A DNA stretch of 64,000 nt from Dyella_A ginsengisoli (GCF_044904665.1 NZ_JADIKM010000001.1:1116001-1180000); one strand, 5' to 3'; positions 1-9,000 are shown, numbered from the stretch's first letter. Notes: a model not told the origin generated them from the letters alone. Numbers and translations are program-made.

Positions 1-1230
1 CCGGAGGTGCCGGAGGTGCCGGTGGCCGCCGCGCGCATCGAGTCCGCCGTGCCGCCGACCGTCGCCCGTCCCGCGCCGACGCGTGCGCCGGTCGCACCGG
101 TGGTTCGCGCCGAGGCGCCGGTCGCCCCACGCGCCACGCCGCCGGCGGCTGCGGCGCGCACCGCGCCGGCCGCACCGAACACGACCCCCACCACAAGTGC
201 CCCCGCGATCGCGCCGGCCGCCGTCGCCCGCGCTGCTGCCGAGGAACCGGTGCCGATGCATCCGGCGGTGGAACGCGCCATGCAGGACACCGCGCGCATG
301 CGCGCCGAGCTCGGCAGCCTGCGCGAGATGCTGGAGATGCAGCTGTCCAGCCTGGCCTGGAACGACATGGAGCGCCGCCATCCGCTGCGTGCCCGCGTGC
401 TGCGCGAATTCACCCGGCTGGGCATCGACGCTGACGTCGCCCGCCAGCTCGCCGACGACCTGCCCGAGCAGATCAGTCCCGAGCAGGCGCGCTACCTGCC
501 GCTGGGCATGCTCAGCCGCAATGTGGCCATCAGCGGCCGCGGCGACAGCGACGGCGGCATGATCGCGCTGGTCGGCCCCACCGGCGTGGGCAAGACCACC
601 ACCATCGCAAAACTGGCGGCCAGGGCGGTGGTGCGCCACGGCGCCGCCAACGTGGCGCTGGTCAGCACCGACAACTACCGCATCGGCGCCGCCGCGCAGC
701 TGGAGCACTACGGCCGCCTGCTCGGCGTGCGCGTGTACCCGGCCGACGACGCGGCGAGCCTGCGCCAGGTGCTGGAGATGCTCAAGGGCAAGCACACCGT
801 GCTGATCGACACCGCCGGCGTGTCCGGCTCCGATCCGCGGCTGGAGCAGCAGATGGACGTGCTCAACGAGGTCGCCCATAGCGACGGCATCGCGCTGCGC
901 ATCTCGCTGGTGCTGGCCGCCAACGCGCAGGCGCAGTCGCTGGAGGAATCGGTGCGCGCGTACATGCCGCTGGCTCCGGCCAGCGTGCTGTTCACCAAGC
1001 TCGACGAAGCGCCCAGCCTCGGCGGCGCGCTGTCGGTGCTGATCCGCCACAAGCTGCCGCTGGACTACACCACCGACGGCCAGCGCGTGCCCGAAGACCT
1101 CGCCGTGGCCGACGCCCGCGTGCTGGTGCTGCGCGCCGCCCACGTACTCAAGACATCCGCCGCCACGGCCCCCACGCTGGACGACAGCGCGCTGGCCGAG
1201 CGCTTCGGTTTCGCGGTGGCCAGCGCATGA
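1..1230 (+). CDS. flhF: Flagellar biosynthesis GTPase FlhF (5' end outside window)
   Basis: FlhF is the SRP-type GTPase that sets the site and number of polar flagella. The frame is open from base 1, so the N-terminus is missing; a GTG at 7 lies in a Pro/Ala linker and is not a credible start. After this low-complexity stretch (to about nt 240) comes the NG domain: P-loop VGPTGVGKTTTIAK near nt 570-610, the STDNYRIGAAAQLEHYG segment near 663, the DTAG switch near 808 and the TKLDEAP base-binding motif near 997. The stop overlaps the flhG start as ATGA (1227-1230), the usual pairing of this GTPase with its ParA-like partner. Polar flagellation is inferred from this pair. Confidence 0.95.
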   Translation, partial: PEVPEVPVAAARIESAVPPTVARPAPTRAPVAPVVRAEAPVAPRATPPAAAARTAPAAPNTTPTTSAPAIAPAAVARAAAEEPVPMHPAVERAMQDTARMRAELGSLREMLEMQLSSLAWNDMERRHPLRARVLREFTRLGIDADVARQLADDLPEQISPEQARYLPLGMLSRNVAISGRGDSDGGMIALVGPTGVGKTTTIAKLAARAVVRHGAANVALVSTDNYRIGAAAQLEHYGRLLGVRVYPADDAASLRQVLEMLKGKHTVLIDTAGVSGSDPRLEQQMDVLNEVAHSDGIALRISLVLAANAQAQSLEESVRAYMPLAPASVLFTKLDEAPSLGGALSVLIRHKLPLDYTTDGQRVPEDLAVADARVLVLRAAHVLKTSAATAPTLDDSALAERFGFAVASA

Positions 1231-2219
1231 GCGCCGTGCTGTCGCCCGCATCGTTTTCCGCCGGCACGCTGGAAGAGCGCGCCTTCATCAAGAATCAGGC
1301 CTGGGGACTCAAGCAGATGGTTTCGTCGCTCACCGAGATGGCCGCGCCACCCGTCGTCCACCACGCGCCGACGCAGGCGGCCAACCTCGACCGGCGCCCC
1401 ACGCGCCAGCGCTGCCGCACCATCGCGGTGTGCGGCGGCAAGGGCGGCGTAGGCAAGACCACGGTGGCGGTGAACCTGGGCATGACGCTGGCCATGATGG
1501 GCCACGAGACGATGCTGCTGGATGCCGACATGGGCCTGGCCAACGTCGACGTGCTGCTCGGCCTGGCGCCCTCGCGTCACCTGGGCCACATGCTCGACGG
1601 CCTGTGTGGCCTGTCCGACCTGGTGCTGGAGGCGCCGCACGGGCTGAAGGTGATTCCCGCCGGCTCCGGCGCGCGCCGGCTGGCGCAGCTGGGCTCCGGC
1701 GAGCAGGCCGCGGTGATCCGCGCCTTCGACGAGCTGCCCCAGGTGCCCGACTTCCTGCTGGTGGATACCGCCGCCGGCATCTCCGACTCGGTGGCGATGT
1801 TCGCCGCCGCGGCCGACGACGTGGTGCTGGTGGTGTGCGACGAGCCCGCCTCCATCACCGACGCCTACGCCATGGCCAAGGTGCTCAGCCGCGACTTCGG
1901 CGTGAAGCGCCTGCACATGGTGGCGAACATGGTGCGCAACCTCGGCGAGGCCAAGGCGCTGCACCAGAAGCTGGCGCGGGTCACCGACCGCTTCCTCGAC
2001 GTGATGCTCGATTTCATGGGCTGGGTGCCGCAGGACGAGCGCCTGCGCCAGGCCATCCGCCGCCAGAACGCGGTGGTGGATGTGGCGCCGGGCAGCCGTT
2101 CGGCGCAGGCATTCAAGCAATTGGCCGGTGCGGCCGTTACATGGGCAGAACCCGATCGCCCGGGTCTCGACCGCATCGCATTTTTCAGTGGTCAGGCTGC
2201 ACCGGCGACGGGGTGGTGA
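1227..2219 (+). CDS. flhG: Flagellar number regulator FlhG/FleN (MinD/ParA ATPase)
   Basis: This 330-residue ATPase limits flagellar number, acting on FlhF and, in pseudomonads, on the master regulator FleQ. The short N-terminal helix (KNQAWGLKQMV) matches the DQAxxLR activation motif that stimulates FlhF GTPase, though Asp is replaced here. The deviant Walker A CGGKGGVGKTTVAVNLG lies near residues 69-85, followed by the switch I segment DADMGLANVDVLLGL and DTAAGISDS. The start overlaps the flhF stop by four bases and fliA begins two bases after the stop, so the three are almost certainly co-transcribed. Family and length are typical. Confidence 0.95.
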   Translation: MSAVLSPASFSAGTLEERAFIKNQAWGLKQMVSSLTEMAAPPVVHHAPTQAANLDRRPTRQRCRTIAVCGGKGGVGKTTVAVNLGMTLAMMGHETMLLDADMGLANVDVLLGLAPSRHLGHMLDGLCGLSDLVLEAPHGLKVIPAGSGARRLAQLGSGEQAAVIRAFDELPQVPDFLLVDTAAGISDSVAMFAAAADDVVLVVCDEPASITDAYAMAKVLSRDFGVKRLHMVANMVRNLGEAKALHQKLARVTDRFLDVMLDFMGWVPQDERLRQAIRRQNAVVDVAPGSRSAQAFKQLAGAAVTWAEPDRPGLDRIAFFSGQAAPATGW

Positions 2220-2220
2220 G

Positions 2221-2955
2221 ATGAGCGTGGCAACCGAATACCTGCAACTTCAACGGCAAAGCGCCGACGAACTGGTGAAGACGCATGCGCCGCTGGTGCG
2301 GCGCATCGCCTATCACCTGATGGGGCGGCTGCCGCCCAGCGTCGACGTGGGCGATCTGATCCAGTCCGGCATGATCGGGCTGCTGGAGGCGTCGCGTAAC
2401 TACGCCACCGATCGTTCGGCCAGCTTCGAGACGTACGCCGGCATCCGCATCCGTGGCGCCATGCTCGACGAGTTGCGCAAGACCGACTGGACGCCGCGCT
2501 CGGTGCATCGCAAGGCGCGCGAAGTAGCCGAGGTGGTGCGCCAGATCGAGGTGGAGACCGGTGCGGATGCCGACGACGCGGAGGTGATGAAACGGCTGGG
2601 GCTGACGGCCGATGAATACCACCAGGTGCTGGCCGATGCGGCCAGCTCCCGATTGCTGAGCCTCACGGCGCCGGACGACGGCGACGGCAGCCCGGCAATG
2701 GACGTGGCCGATTCGAGCACGCTCACTCCCGCCGAGGACATCGAGCAGACCGGCATGCGCCAGGCGCTGATCGATGCGATCACCACGCTGCCCGAGCGCG
2801 AGCAGCTGGTGATGTCGCTGTACTACGAGCAGGAACTGAACCTCAAAGAGATTGGCGCGGTGCTCGGCGTCACCGAGTCGCGGGTCTGCCAGATCCACGG
2901 CCAGGCGATCATCCGGCTGCGCGCGCGCATGACCGGCTGGCGCGACGACGACTGA
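2221..2955 (+). CDS. fliA: Flagellar sigma-28 factor FliA
   Basis: This 244-residue sigma-28 directs late flagellar and chemotaxis promoters. Region 2 is LIQSGMIGLLEASRNY onward, with the RGAMLDELRKTDWTPRSVHR block typical of FliA. Region 3 precedes a region 4 helix-turn-helix (LNLKEIGAVLGVTESRVCQIH) near residues 205-225. The start at 2221 sits one base after flhG and is preceded by GGTGGTGAG, a usable ribosome site; an upstream in-frame extension from 2080 overlaps flhG and is rejected. Consensus FliA promoters found at 22020-22046 and 22325-22351 are its likely targets within this window. Confidence 0.96.
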   Translation: MSVATEYLQLQRQSADELVKTHAPLVRRIAYHLMGRLPPSVDVGDLIQSGMIGLLEASRNYATDRSASFETYAGIRIRGAMLDELRKTDWTPRSVHRKAREVAEVVRQIEVETGADADDAEVMKRLGLTADEYHQVLADAASSRLLSLTAPDDGDGSPAMDVADSSTLTPAEDIEQTGMRQALIDAITTLPEREQLVMSLYYEQELNLKEIGAVLGVTESRVCQIHGQAIIRLRARMTGWRDDD

Positions 2956-3023
2956 GCAACGCGGGCAACACAACTTACCTACGGGCTGGCGCACGGCGAC
3001 CCATCGTGCAAGTGGAGACGGGC

Positions 3024-3431
3024 TTGAACAAGAACATGAAGATCCTGGTGGTGGACGACTTTTCCACCATGCGCCGCATCGTGCGGAACCTGCTCGTGGA
3101 GCTGGGTTTCTCCGGCCAGCTGATCCAGGAGGCCGACGACGGCGAGAACGCGCTGGTGATGCTCAAGAGCCAGCCGTTCGACATGGTCGTGACCGACTGG
3201 AACATGCCCAACATGACCGGCATCGACCTGCTGCGCGCGATCCGCGCCGAGGCCTCGCTGAAGGGGCTGCCGGTGCTGATGGTCACCGCCGAGAACAACC
3301 GCGACCAGATCATCGCCGCCGCCCAGGCCGGCGTGAACGGCTACATCGTCAAGCCGTTCACCGCCGCCACGCTGCAGGAAAAACTCACCAAGATCTTCGA
3401 GCGGCTCGCCGCGGCAGGAGCTTCCGCATGA
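3024..3431 (+). CDS. cheY: Chemotaxis response regulator CheY (flagellar operon copy)
   Basis: Single receiver domain that, when phosphorylated by CheA, binds the flagellar switch. The acidic pair is at VVDD (residues 9-12), the phospho-acceptor is Asp58 (VVTDWNMPNMTG), followed by the Thr of LMVTAENN and the Lys of IVKPF. The TTG start at 3024 is chosen because GGAG ends seven bases upstream, giving MNKNMKILVV; an ATG at 3036 is the alternative. The stop overlaps cheZ (ATGA 3428-3431), so the regulator and its phosphatase are translationally coupled. A second CheY lies at 22734-23096 without a CheZ partner. Confidence 0.93.
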   Translation: MNKNMKILVVDDFSTMRRIVRNLLVELGFSGQLIQEADDGENALVMLKSQPFDMVVTDWNMPNMTGIDLLRAIRAEASLKGLPVLMVTAENNRDQIIAAAQAGVNGYIVKPFTAATLQEKLTKIFERLAAAGASA

Positions 3432-4069
3432 GCGCCCAACTCACCCTCACCCCCGACGCGCTGCCCAACGAGCTGCACGAGCTGCTCAACAGCCCTGATG
3501 GCCCGGCCTTCGAGCAGGCGCTCGATTCCATCGTGCGCCAGCGCGAGCAGAAGCTGTTCCGCGCGCTCGGCCTGCTGGCCCGCGACCTGCACGACGCCGT
3601 GCGTCGCCTCGGCGGCGAGCTGGTGCAGGACGGCTATCCGGACAGCGTCACCGACGCGCGCAAGCACCTGCAGGACGTGCTGGAGATGAGCTCGCAGGCC
3701 GCGCACCGCACGCTGGATTTCGCCGAACGCACCCGCCCGGAGGCCGAGGCGCTGGCGCACAACGCCGCGACCATCCTCGCCACGGATCCCGCCGGCAGCG
3801 ACGCCGTCTGCGCGCTGGCGCAGCAGGCCAGCGCCTTCGCGCAGAGCTGCAACGCCGGCCTCAACGACATGGTGATGGCGCAGTCCTGGCAGGACCTCTC
3901 CGGCCAGCGCATCAAGAAGGTGGTCGCCTTCATCGGCTCGGTGGAGTCGTCCATGCTCGAACTGGTGCGCCTCACCGGCGCGCTCTCCGGCCGCGAGCCG
4001 GTCGAGGCGGTGGAAAAGATCAACAGCCAGGACGAGGCCGATCGCCTGCTGAGCGAGTTCGGATTCTGA
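3428..4069 (+). CDS. cheZ: CheY phosphatase CheZ
   Basis: CheZ dephosphorylates CheY-P to terminate the tumble or reversal signal. The 213-residue protein is largely helical and carries the active-site segment MAQSWQDLSGQRIKKVVAFI near residues 150-170, whose Gln in the DLSGQRI motif is the catalytic residue in the family. The C-terminal peptide DEADRLLSEFGF is the CheY-docking tail found in CheZ proteins. It starts inside the cheY stop. A 95-base gap without a recognisable promoter separates it from cheA. Confidence 0.93.
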   Translation: MSAQLTLTPDALPNELHELLNSPDGPAFEQALDSIVRQREQKLFRALGLLARDLHDAVRRLGGELVQDGYPDSVTDARKHLQDVLEMSSQAAHRTLDFAERTRPEAEALAHNAATILATDPAGSDAVCALAQQASAFAQSCNAGLNDMVMAQSWQDLSGQRIKKVVAFIGSVESSMLELVRLTGALSGREPVEAVEKINSQDEADRLLSEFGF

Positions 4070-4164
4070 GCCCGCGCATGACGGTGATCGCGCCGACGCT
4101 GCGTCGCCTCTCCCACGCCTGCCGTCATGCGGCGGGCGTCGTGCTGCCTGCCGGAAACCGCTAG

Positions 4165-6135
4165 ATGGATCCCTCCTTCGACGCCGAACTGCGCGACGAC
4201 TTCCTGGTCGAGGCCGGCGAGCTGGTCGAGCGCCTCGGCGAGCAGCTGGTGGGCCTGGAGGCCGCGCCGCAGGACGCCGAGCTGCTCAACGCCGTGTTCC
4301 GCGCCTTCCACACGGTGAAGGGCGGCGCCGGCTTCCTCAACGTGGACCCGATGGTGCAGCTGTGCCATCACGCCGAGGACCTGCTCAACGAGGCGCGCAA
4401 CGGCAGCCTGCTGATCGACCCGGCGCGGATGGACGCGCTGCTCGAAGCGCTCGACCTGCTGCAGTCGATGATGGCCGCGCTGGCCGCCAACGACGCCATG
4501 GCGATGCCGCCGCCGGCGCTGCTGGTGCGCCTCACGCCGCCGAAGAAGGGTGCGCCGCCCGCGCCCGCGCCGGTCGCGGCGCCGCCATCGGCGGCCGCGA
4601 CGGCCGGTGGCGCCATCGACGACAGCGAGTTCGAGGCGCTGCTCGATTCGCTCTACGGCACCGCCGCCCCCGGCACGGTGGAACCGGCGCCTGTCGCCGC
4701 GCCCGCTGTGTCCAACACCATCAACGACGACGAATTCGAGGCGCTGCTCGACCAGCTGCACGGCAACGGTGCGCCGGCCCCGGTGGTTGCGGTGGCAGCG
4801 CCGGCCGCCGGCGGCATCAACGACGACGAGTTCGAGGCGCTGCTGGACAACCTGCACGGCAAGGGCGGCACGCCCGGCCAGGTGGTCGCATCCGCGGCGC
4901 CGGCCCCCATGCCTGCGCCGGCTCCCGCACCCGCACCCGCCCGCGCTGCCGCTGCCCCGGCCGAGACCAGCGTGCGCGTGGACACCGCGCGGCTCGATGC
5001 GCTGGTCAACCAGGCCGGCGAACTGCTGCTGCTGCGCAACCGCCTGCTCACGCTGGCCGCGCGCAATGGCGACAGCAGCCTGTCGTCCACCGTGGACGAG
5101 CTCAACCGCGTCGCCGACGACCTGCAGAACGCCGTGCTCGGCATGCGCATGCAGCCGGTCGGGCGATTGTTTCAGCGCTTTCCGCGCATCGTGCGCGACC
5201 TCGCGCGCCAGCTCGGCAAGGACGTGGACCTAGTCACCGAAGGCGAGGGCACCGATCTCGATCGCAGCTTGGTCGAGGCGCTGGCCGACCCGATGGTGCA
5301 CCTGATCCGCAACGCGCTGGACCACGGCCTGGAAGGGCCGGAGGATCGGGAGCGCGCGGGCAAGTCGCGCCGCGGCACGGTCACCCTCACGGCCAGCCAG
5401 CGCGGTGAGCGCATCGTCATCACGGTGAGCGACGACGGCCGCGGCATGAACCCCGAGGTGCTGCGGCGCAAGGCGGTGGAGAAGGGCGTGATCGACGAGG
5501 CGCAGGCCGCACGCCTCACCGAGAACGAGTGCTACGAGCTGATCTTCCGCGCCGGCTTCAGTACCGCCGCCACCGTGTCGGACATCTCCGGCCGCGGCGT
5601 CGGCATGGACGTGGTGAAGACCCGCATCACCGAACTGGGCGGCACGCTGCGCGTGCAATCGCGGCTCGGCCACGGCAGCACGCTGGAACTCACCGTACCG
5701 CTCACGCTGGCGATCCTGCGCGTGCTGATGGTGCGCGTGGGCGATCGCCTGCTGGCGCTGCCGCTGAGCAACGTCGACGAAGTGTTCGAGCTGCGCCCGG
5801 GACAGGACAGCCTGCTCGACGGCCGCATGGTGGCCGCGCATCGCGGTCGCGCGCTGGTGCTGGGCGATCTCGCCGGCTGGGCCGGCGTGGCCGACGGTGC
5901 CGGGCGCCACGTGGTGGTGCTGCACATCGGCCACCTGCGCCTGGGTTGCCTGGTGCATGAGGTGATCGGCCGCGAGGACGTGATGGTCAAGCCGCTCGGC
6001 CACCTGTTCGCCGGCACCACCGGCGTGGCCGGCGCCACCGTCACCGGCGATGGCCGCCTCGCGCTGGTGCTCGATCTGGCCGGCCTCGCCGATGACAGCG
6101 GCGAGCTGTTGCCCGCGTTGCGGATGAGTGCTTGA
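4165..6135 (+). CDS. cheA: Chemotaxis histidine kinase CheA (flagellar operon copy)
   Basis: A 656-residue CheA that autophosphorylates and passes phosphate to CheY and CheB. Domains in order: Hpt with phospho-site His49 (AFHTVKGGAGF), a long Pro/Ala linker, dimerisation helices from about residue 270, the HATPase with RNALDHGLEG (N box) and DDGRGMNP (G1), and a CheW-like C-terminus. Oddly, the linker holds three near-identical acidic motifs of the form DDEFEALLDxLHG at about residues 151, 186 and 218, where many CheA proteins have a P2 domain. The stop overlaps the motC start (TGATG). Start ATG 4165; nothing coding lies between cheZ and it. Confidence 0.96.
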   Translation: MDPSFDAELRDDFLVEAGELVERLGEQLVGLEAAPQDAELLNAVFRAFHTVKGGAGFLNVDPMVQLCHHAEDLLNEARNGSLLIDPARMDALLEALDLLQSMMAALAANDAMAMPPPALLVRLTPPKKGAPPAPAPVAAPPSAAATAGGAIDDSEFEALLDSLYGTAAPGTVEPAPVAAPAVSNTINDDEFEALLDQLHGNGAPAPVVAVAAPAAGGINDDEFEALLDNLHGKGGTPGQVVASAAPAPMPAPAPAPAPARAAAAPAETSVRVDTARLDALVNQAGELLLLRNRLLTLAARNGDSSLSSTVDELNRVADDLQNAVLGMRMQPVGRLFQRFPRIVRDLARQLGKDVDLVTEGEGTDLDRSLVEALADPMVHLIRNALDHGLEGPEDRERAGKSRRGTVTLTASQRGERIVITVSDDGRGMNPEVLRRKAVEKGVIDEAQAARLTENECYELIFRAGFSTAATVSDISGRGVGMDVVKTRITELGGTLRVQSRLGHGSTLELTVPLTLAILRVLMVRVGDRLLALPLSNVDEVFELRPGQDSLLDGRMVAAHRGRALVLGDLAGWAGVADGAGRHVVVLHIGHLRLGCLVHEVIGREDVMVKPLGHLFAGTTGVAGATVTGDGRLALVLDLAGLADDSGELLPALRMSA

Positions 6136-6875
6136 TGGATCTGGTCAGCCTCATTGGAACGGTGCTGGCCTTCGCGGTCATTGCCATCGGCACGGTGCTC
6201 AAGGGCTCCAGTCTGGAGTCGCTGTGGAATCCGGCGGCGTTCCTCATCGTGTTCGTCGGCACCTTCGCCGCGCTGATGGTGCAGACGCCCGGCAAGGTGC
6301 TCAAGCGCGCCGGGCAGCTGCTGCCGCTGGTCTACAAGCCGCCGCTGCATTACCCGCAGAACTTGATCAAGCAGATCATCGGCTGGAGCGAGGTCTCGCG
6401 CCGCCAGGGCCTGCTCGGGCTGGAGCCGCAGCTGGACGAGATGCGCGACGGCTTCTCGCGCAAAGGCCTGCAGCTTCTGATCGACGGCGGCGAGCCGGAG
6501 GCCATCCGCAGCGTGCTGGAGGTGGAGCTGGGCACGCGCGAGCAGGCCGACATCGACGCGGCCAAGGTGTTCGAGAACGCCGGCACCTACTCGCCCACCA
6601 TGGGCATCATCGGCGCCGTGATGGGCCTGATGGCGGTGATGCAGAACCTGGCCGATCCCAGCAAGCTCGGTCACGGCATCGCCGCGGCGTTCGTCGCCAC
6701 CATCTACGGCATCGGTCTGGCCAACCTGCTGATGCTGCCGATAGCCGCGCGGCTCAAGGGCATGATCCACAAGCAGACCGAGATGCGCGAGATCCTCATC
6801 GAGGGGCTCGTGTCGATCGCCCAGGGCGACAACCCGCGGCAGATCGAAAGCAAGCTGCAGGGCTTCCTGCCATGA
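6135..6875 (+). CDS. motC: Flagellar stator protein MotC (MotA family)
   Basis: MotA-type stator subunit, 246 residues, forming the ion channel with MotD that powers flagellar rotation. Two N-terminal membrane segments (LVSLIGTVLAFAVIAIGTVL and the FLIVFVGTFAALMV region) are followed by the cytoplasmic loop with the charged residues that touch FliG, and by two C-terminal membrane segments (TMGIIGAVMGLMAVM; AAAFVATIYGIGLANLLMLP). The position after cheA and before a MotB-like gene matches the MotCD second stator of pseudomonads and xanthomonads. The symbol follows that synteny. Stop and next start overlap as ATGA. Confidence 0.92.
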   Translation: MDLVSLIGTVLAFAVIAIGTVLKGSSLESLWNPAAFLIVFVGTFAALMVQTPGKVLKRAGQLLPLVYKPPLHYPQNLIKQIIGWSEVSRRQGLLGLEPQLDEMRDGFSRKGLQLLIDGGEPEAIRSVLEVELGTREQADIDAAKVFENAGTYSPTMGIIGAVMGLMAVMQNLADPSKLGHGIAAAFVATIYGIGLANLLMLPIAARLKGMIHKQTEMREILIEGLVSIAQGDNPRQIESKLQGFLP

Positions 6876-7879
6876 GGCGCAAGCGCCACGAAGAGCACGT
6901 GAACCACGAGCGCTGGGCGATTCCCTACGGCGACCTGATCACCCTGCTGCTGGCCTTCTTCGTGGTGATGTACGCGATGTCCGCGGTGAACGAGGGCAAG
7001 TACCGCGTGCTGTCGCAGTCGATGATGGAGGCCTTCCACGGCACCAGCCGAGTGATCGCGCCGTCCGACATGGCGCCCAGTGCGTCGCCCAGCGCCGCGC
7101 CGGTGGTCGATCCGCAGGCCAATGGCCACGGCTCGGCGCTCACCCCCATCAGCCTGCCCGGCTCGGCCGCCCAGCCCGCGCCGACGAAGGAGCAGCAGAA
7201 CCTCGCCGCCATCCAGCACAGCGTCGAGCAGGCGCTGCAGCCGCTGATCGACAAGAAGCTGGTGGTGATCCGGCGCACGCCGAACTGGCTGGAGATCGAG
7301 ATCCGCACCGACATCCTGTTTCCCAGCGGCGTGGCGCGCATCGCCCCGCAGGCGCAGAGCGTGCTCGGCAGTCTTGCCGGCATCCTGGCGCCGTTCCCCA
7401 ATCCGCTCAGGATCGAGGGTTACACCGACAACAAGCCGATCAATACGGCCGCCTATCCGTCCAATTGGGAGCTGTCCGCCGCACGTGCCGCCAGCGTGGC
7501 GCGGCTTTTTTCCGACCACGGGGTCACCCCGAGCCGGCTCGGCATCATGGGCTGGGGCGAGGTGCGGCCCATCGCCGACAACGCCACCGAAGACGGCCGC
7601 AACCGCAATCGTCGCGTGATGGTGGTGGTGCTGAGCGATCGCGACGGCCCCAGCCGTTTCACCATGGACGCCGGCAAGCCCGCTACGGCCGACGTCAACC
7701 CGCCGGCCGCTGCGCTCCCGCCCGCCGCGCAGGACGCGGCGAGCACCGGCGCCGCGGAGACGCTGGCCGTCACCGCACCTGCCTTGTCGGCGATGGCCGA
7801 TGTCCCGGCGGCCGCTGCGCGGCCGGGCAGGGCAGCGGCATCCGAGCGTTCCTCCACCTCCACCGAGTCCGTCCCATGA
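6872..7879 (+). CDS. motD: Flagellar stator protein MotD (MotB/OmpA-like)
   Basis: MotB-type stator subunit, 335 residues, anchoring the stator to peptidoglycan. A single N-terminal membrane helix contains the plug/channel motif YGDLITLLLAFFVVMYAMS, whose Asp is the ion-binding residue in the family. After a linker the OmpA/MotB peptidoglycan domain runs from about residue 125 to 255 (EGYTDN, SNWELSAARA, GWGEVRPIADN, NRRVMVVV). The Ala-rich tail of about 70 residues is longer than in typical MotB and has no recognised domain. ATGA overlaps couple it to motC upstream and cheW downstream. Confidence 0.93.
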   Translation: MRRKRHEEHVNHERWAIPYGDLITLLLAFFVVMYAMSAVNEGKYRVLSQSMMEAFHGTSRVIAPSDMAPSASPSAAPVVDPQANGHGSALTPISLPGSAAQPAPTKEQQNLAAIQHSVEQALQPLIDKKLVVIRRTPNWLEIEIRTDILFPSGVARIAPQAQSVLGSLAGILAPFPNPLRIEGYTDNKPINTAAYPSNWELSAARAASVARLFSDHGVTPSRLGIMGWGEVRPIADNATEDGRNRNRRVMVVVLSDRDGPSRFTMDAGKPATADVNPPAAALPPAAQDAASTGAAETLAVTAPALSAMADVPAAAARPGRAAASERSSTSTESVP

Positions 7880-8367
7880 GCGCAGCCAGCCCGTCCCGCA
7901 GCCGTTCGCACGCGCCGGTGGTAGAGGCCACGGCGCAGTCCTGGCTCACCTTCCAGCTCGCCGGTCAGCACTACGCCGCACCGCTCGCCGAGGTCGGCGA
8001 AGTACTGCGCGACAGCGAGATCACCCCCGTGCCCGGCGCCGCGCCGGACCTGCTCGGCATCCGCCACCTGCGCGGCCAGATCGTGCCGGTGATGGACGGC
8101 CGCCGCCGCCTCGGCCTGCCCGAGCAGCCCGCCGCCGAACCGGCCGGCGTGCGCGTGGTGATCCTGCACGCCAACGGCCAGCTCATCGGCCTGCGCGTGG
8201 ACGCCATCGGCGACCTCATCCACCCCACCGCGCAAACCATCGAGCCGCCCCCCGCCGGCCGCGCCGCGCGTGCCGACGAACCCGTCAGCGGCGTGGTGCC
8301 GGTGGCCGGTGGTTTTGTCGCCCTGCTGGATATCGGGCGGCTGTGCCGGATGCCCGAAGCCGCCTGA
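7876..8367 (+). CDS. cheW: Chemotaxis coupling protein CheW
   Basis: A 163-residue CheW/SH3-like adaptor linking receptors to CheA. Recognisable elements are the opening strand WLTFQLAGQHYAAPLAEVGEVL, the PVPGAAPDLLGIRHLRGQIVPVMD block, and GLRVDAIGDLI near the C-terminus. It ends the first chemotaxis operon and its start overlaps motD by four bases. The degenerate terminal attC of the integron begins about 70 bases past its stop, so this gene marks the boundary between conserved backbone and cassette array. The normal continuation of the locus appears to resume beyond intI. Confidence 0.93.
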   Translation: MSAASPSRSRSHAPVVEATAQSWLTFQLAGQHYAAPLAEVGEVLRDSEITPVPGAAPDLLGIRHLRGQIVPVMDGRRRLGLPEQPAAEPAGVRVVILHANGQLIGLRVDAIGDLIHPTAQTIEPPPAGRAARADEPVSGVVPVAGGFVALLDIGRLCRMPEAA

Positions 8368-8435
8368 TCCGCCTCAGTCGCCCCTGCTCGCCTGCTGGAC
8401 GCAGGCACGTCGTGACCGCGACATCCCGGGGCAAC

Positions 8436-8495
8436 GTCAAGCGCCTGCGTTAAGCGGCGCGCGGTACGCGCGTCCGCTTGGACGAATTGTCAGGT
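8436..8495 (-). repeat. attC site 23 (terminal, degenerate)
   Basis: The hairpin stem of the GCGCGCGGTACGCGCG subtype is intact, but the outer cores have drifted: the R'' side reads GTCAGGT instead of GTTAGGC and the R' side (8436-8442) has lost the GTT. As the distal end of the array it is probably no longer recombinogenic. Confidence 0.7.
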
Positions 8496-8984
8496 GCGCT
8501 CATGCAGGATTACAACGAACTGCTCTTCAGGCGTCGGCGGTGCGAAGTAGGCCAGCAGGGCATCGAACGTGGCGTCGTCTTGTAGCGGGTCATGGGCATT
8601 GGTGGCTCGGCGTTCCCGCAGCTGCTGCTTGCAAATTTCGTTCGGCACGCTGAGGTAGTGCAGCTGGTGGTGAGAACCGGCCCTATCAATGAGTTGCCGG
8701 AACCAGCTCCGCTGGGCGACGGTGTTGCCCGGGAAGTCAAGGACGACTGATACGCCCCTACGTAGCAGCACACAAATGTGTCCGGCCAGAGCGTTCTTGA
8801 TCCGGCCGGACAACGTGGCATAGCTGGCGAGATCGATCACCTCACCGGGATAGAGATCCCGTAGCAGATCGTCTTCCGAGAGCAGGGCCGCTTCGCAGGA
8901 CATCGCGAGCGATTTGGCAAAAGTGGACTTGCCAGCGCCCATCTTTCCGCACATGAAGTGAAGGGTTGCTACATCGGTCACCAA
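8490..8984 (-). CDS. Cassette 23: P-loop ATPase/kinase-like protein
   Basis: A 164-residue AAA_33-type P-loop protein with Walker A GKMGAGKSTFAKSLA near residues 13-27, an acidic DDLLRDLYPGEV segment, the VVLDFPGN strand and an Arg-rich lid (KQQLRERR). Such proteins phosphorylate small molecules or nucleic-acid ends; the substrate cannot be told from sequence. The start is TTG 8984 with GGAG five bases upstream, or GTG 8981. The TGA stop lies in the R'' core of attC 23. It is the last cassette of the array and the only one with a confidently recognised fold. Confidence 0.8.
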   Translation of the reverse strand: MVTDVATLHFMCGKMGAGKSTFAKSLAMSCEAALLSEDDLLRDLYPGEVIDLASYATLSGRIKNALAGHICVLLRRGVSVVLDFPGNTVAQRSWFRQLIDRAGSHHQLHYLSVPNEICKQQLRERRATNAHDPLQDDATFDALLAYFAPPTPEEQFVVILHERT

Positions 8985-9000
8985 GAAATCTCCAAAGTGC

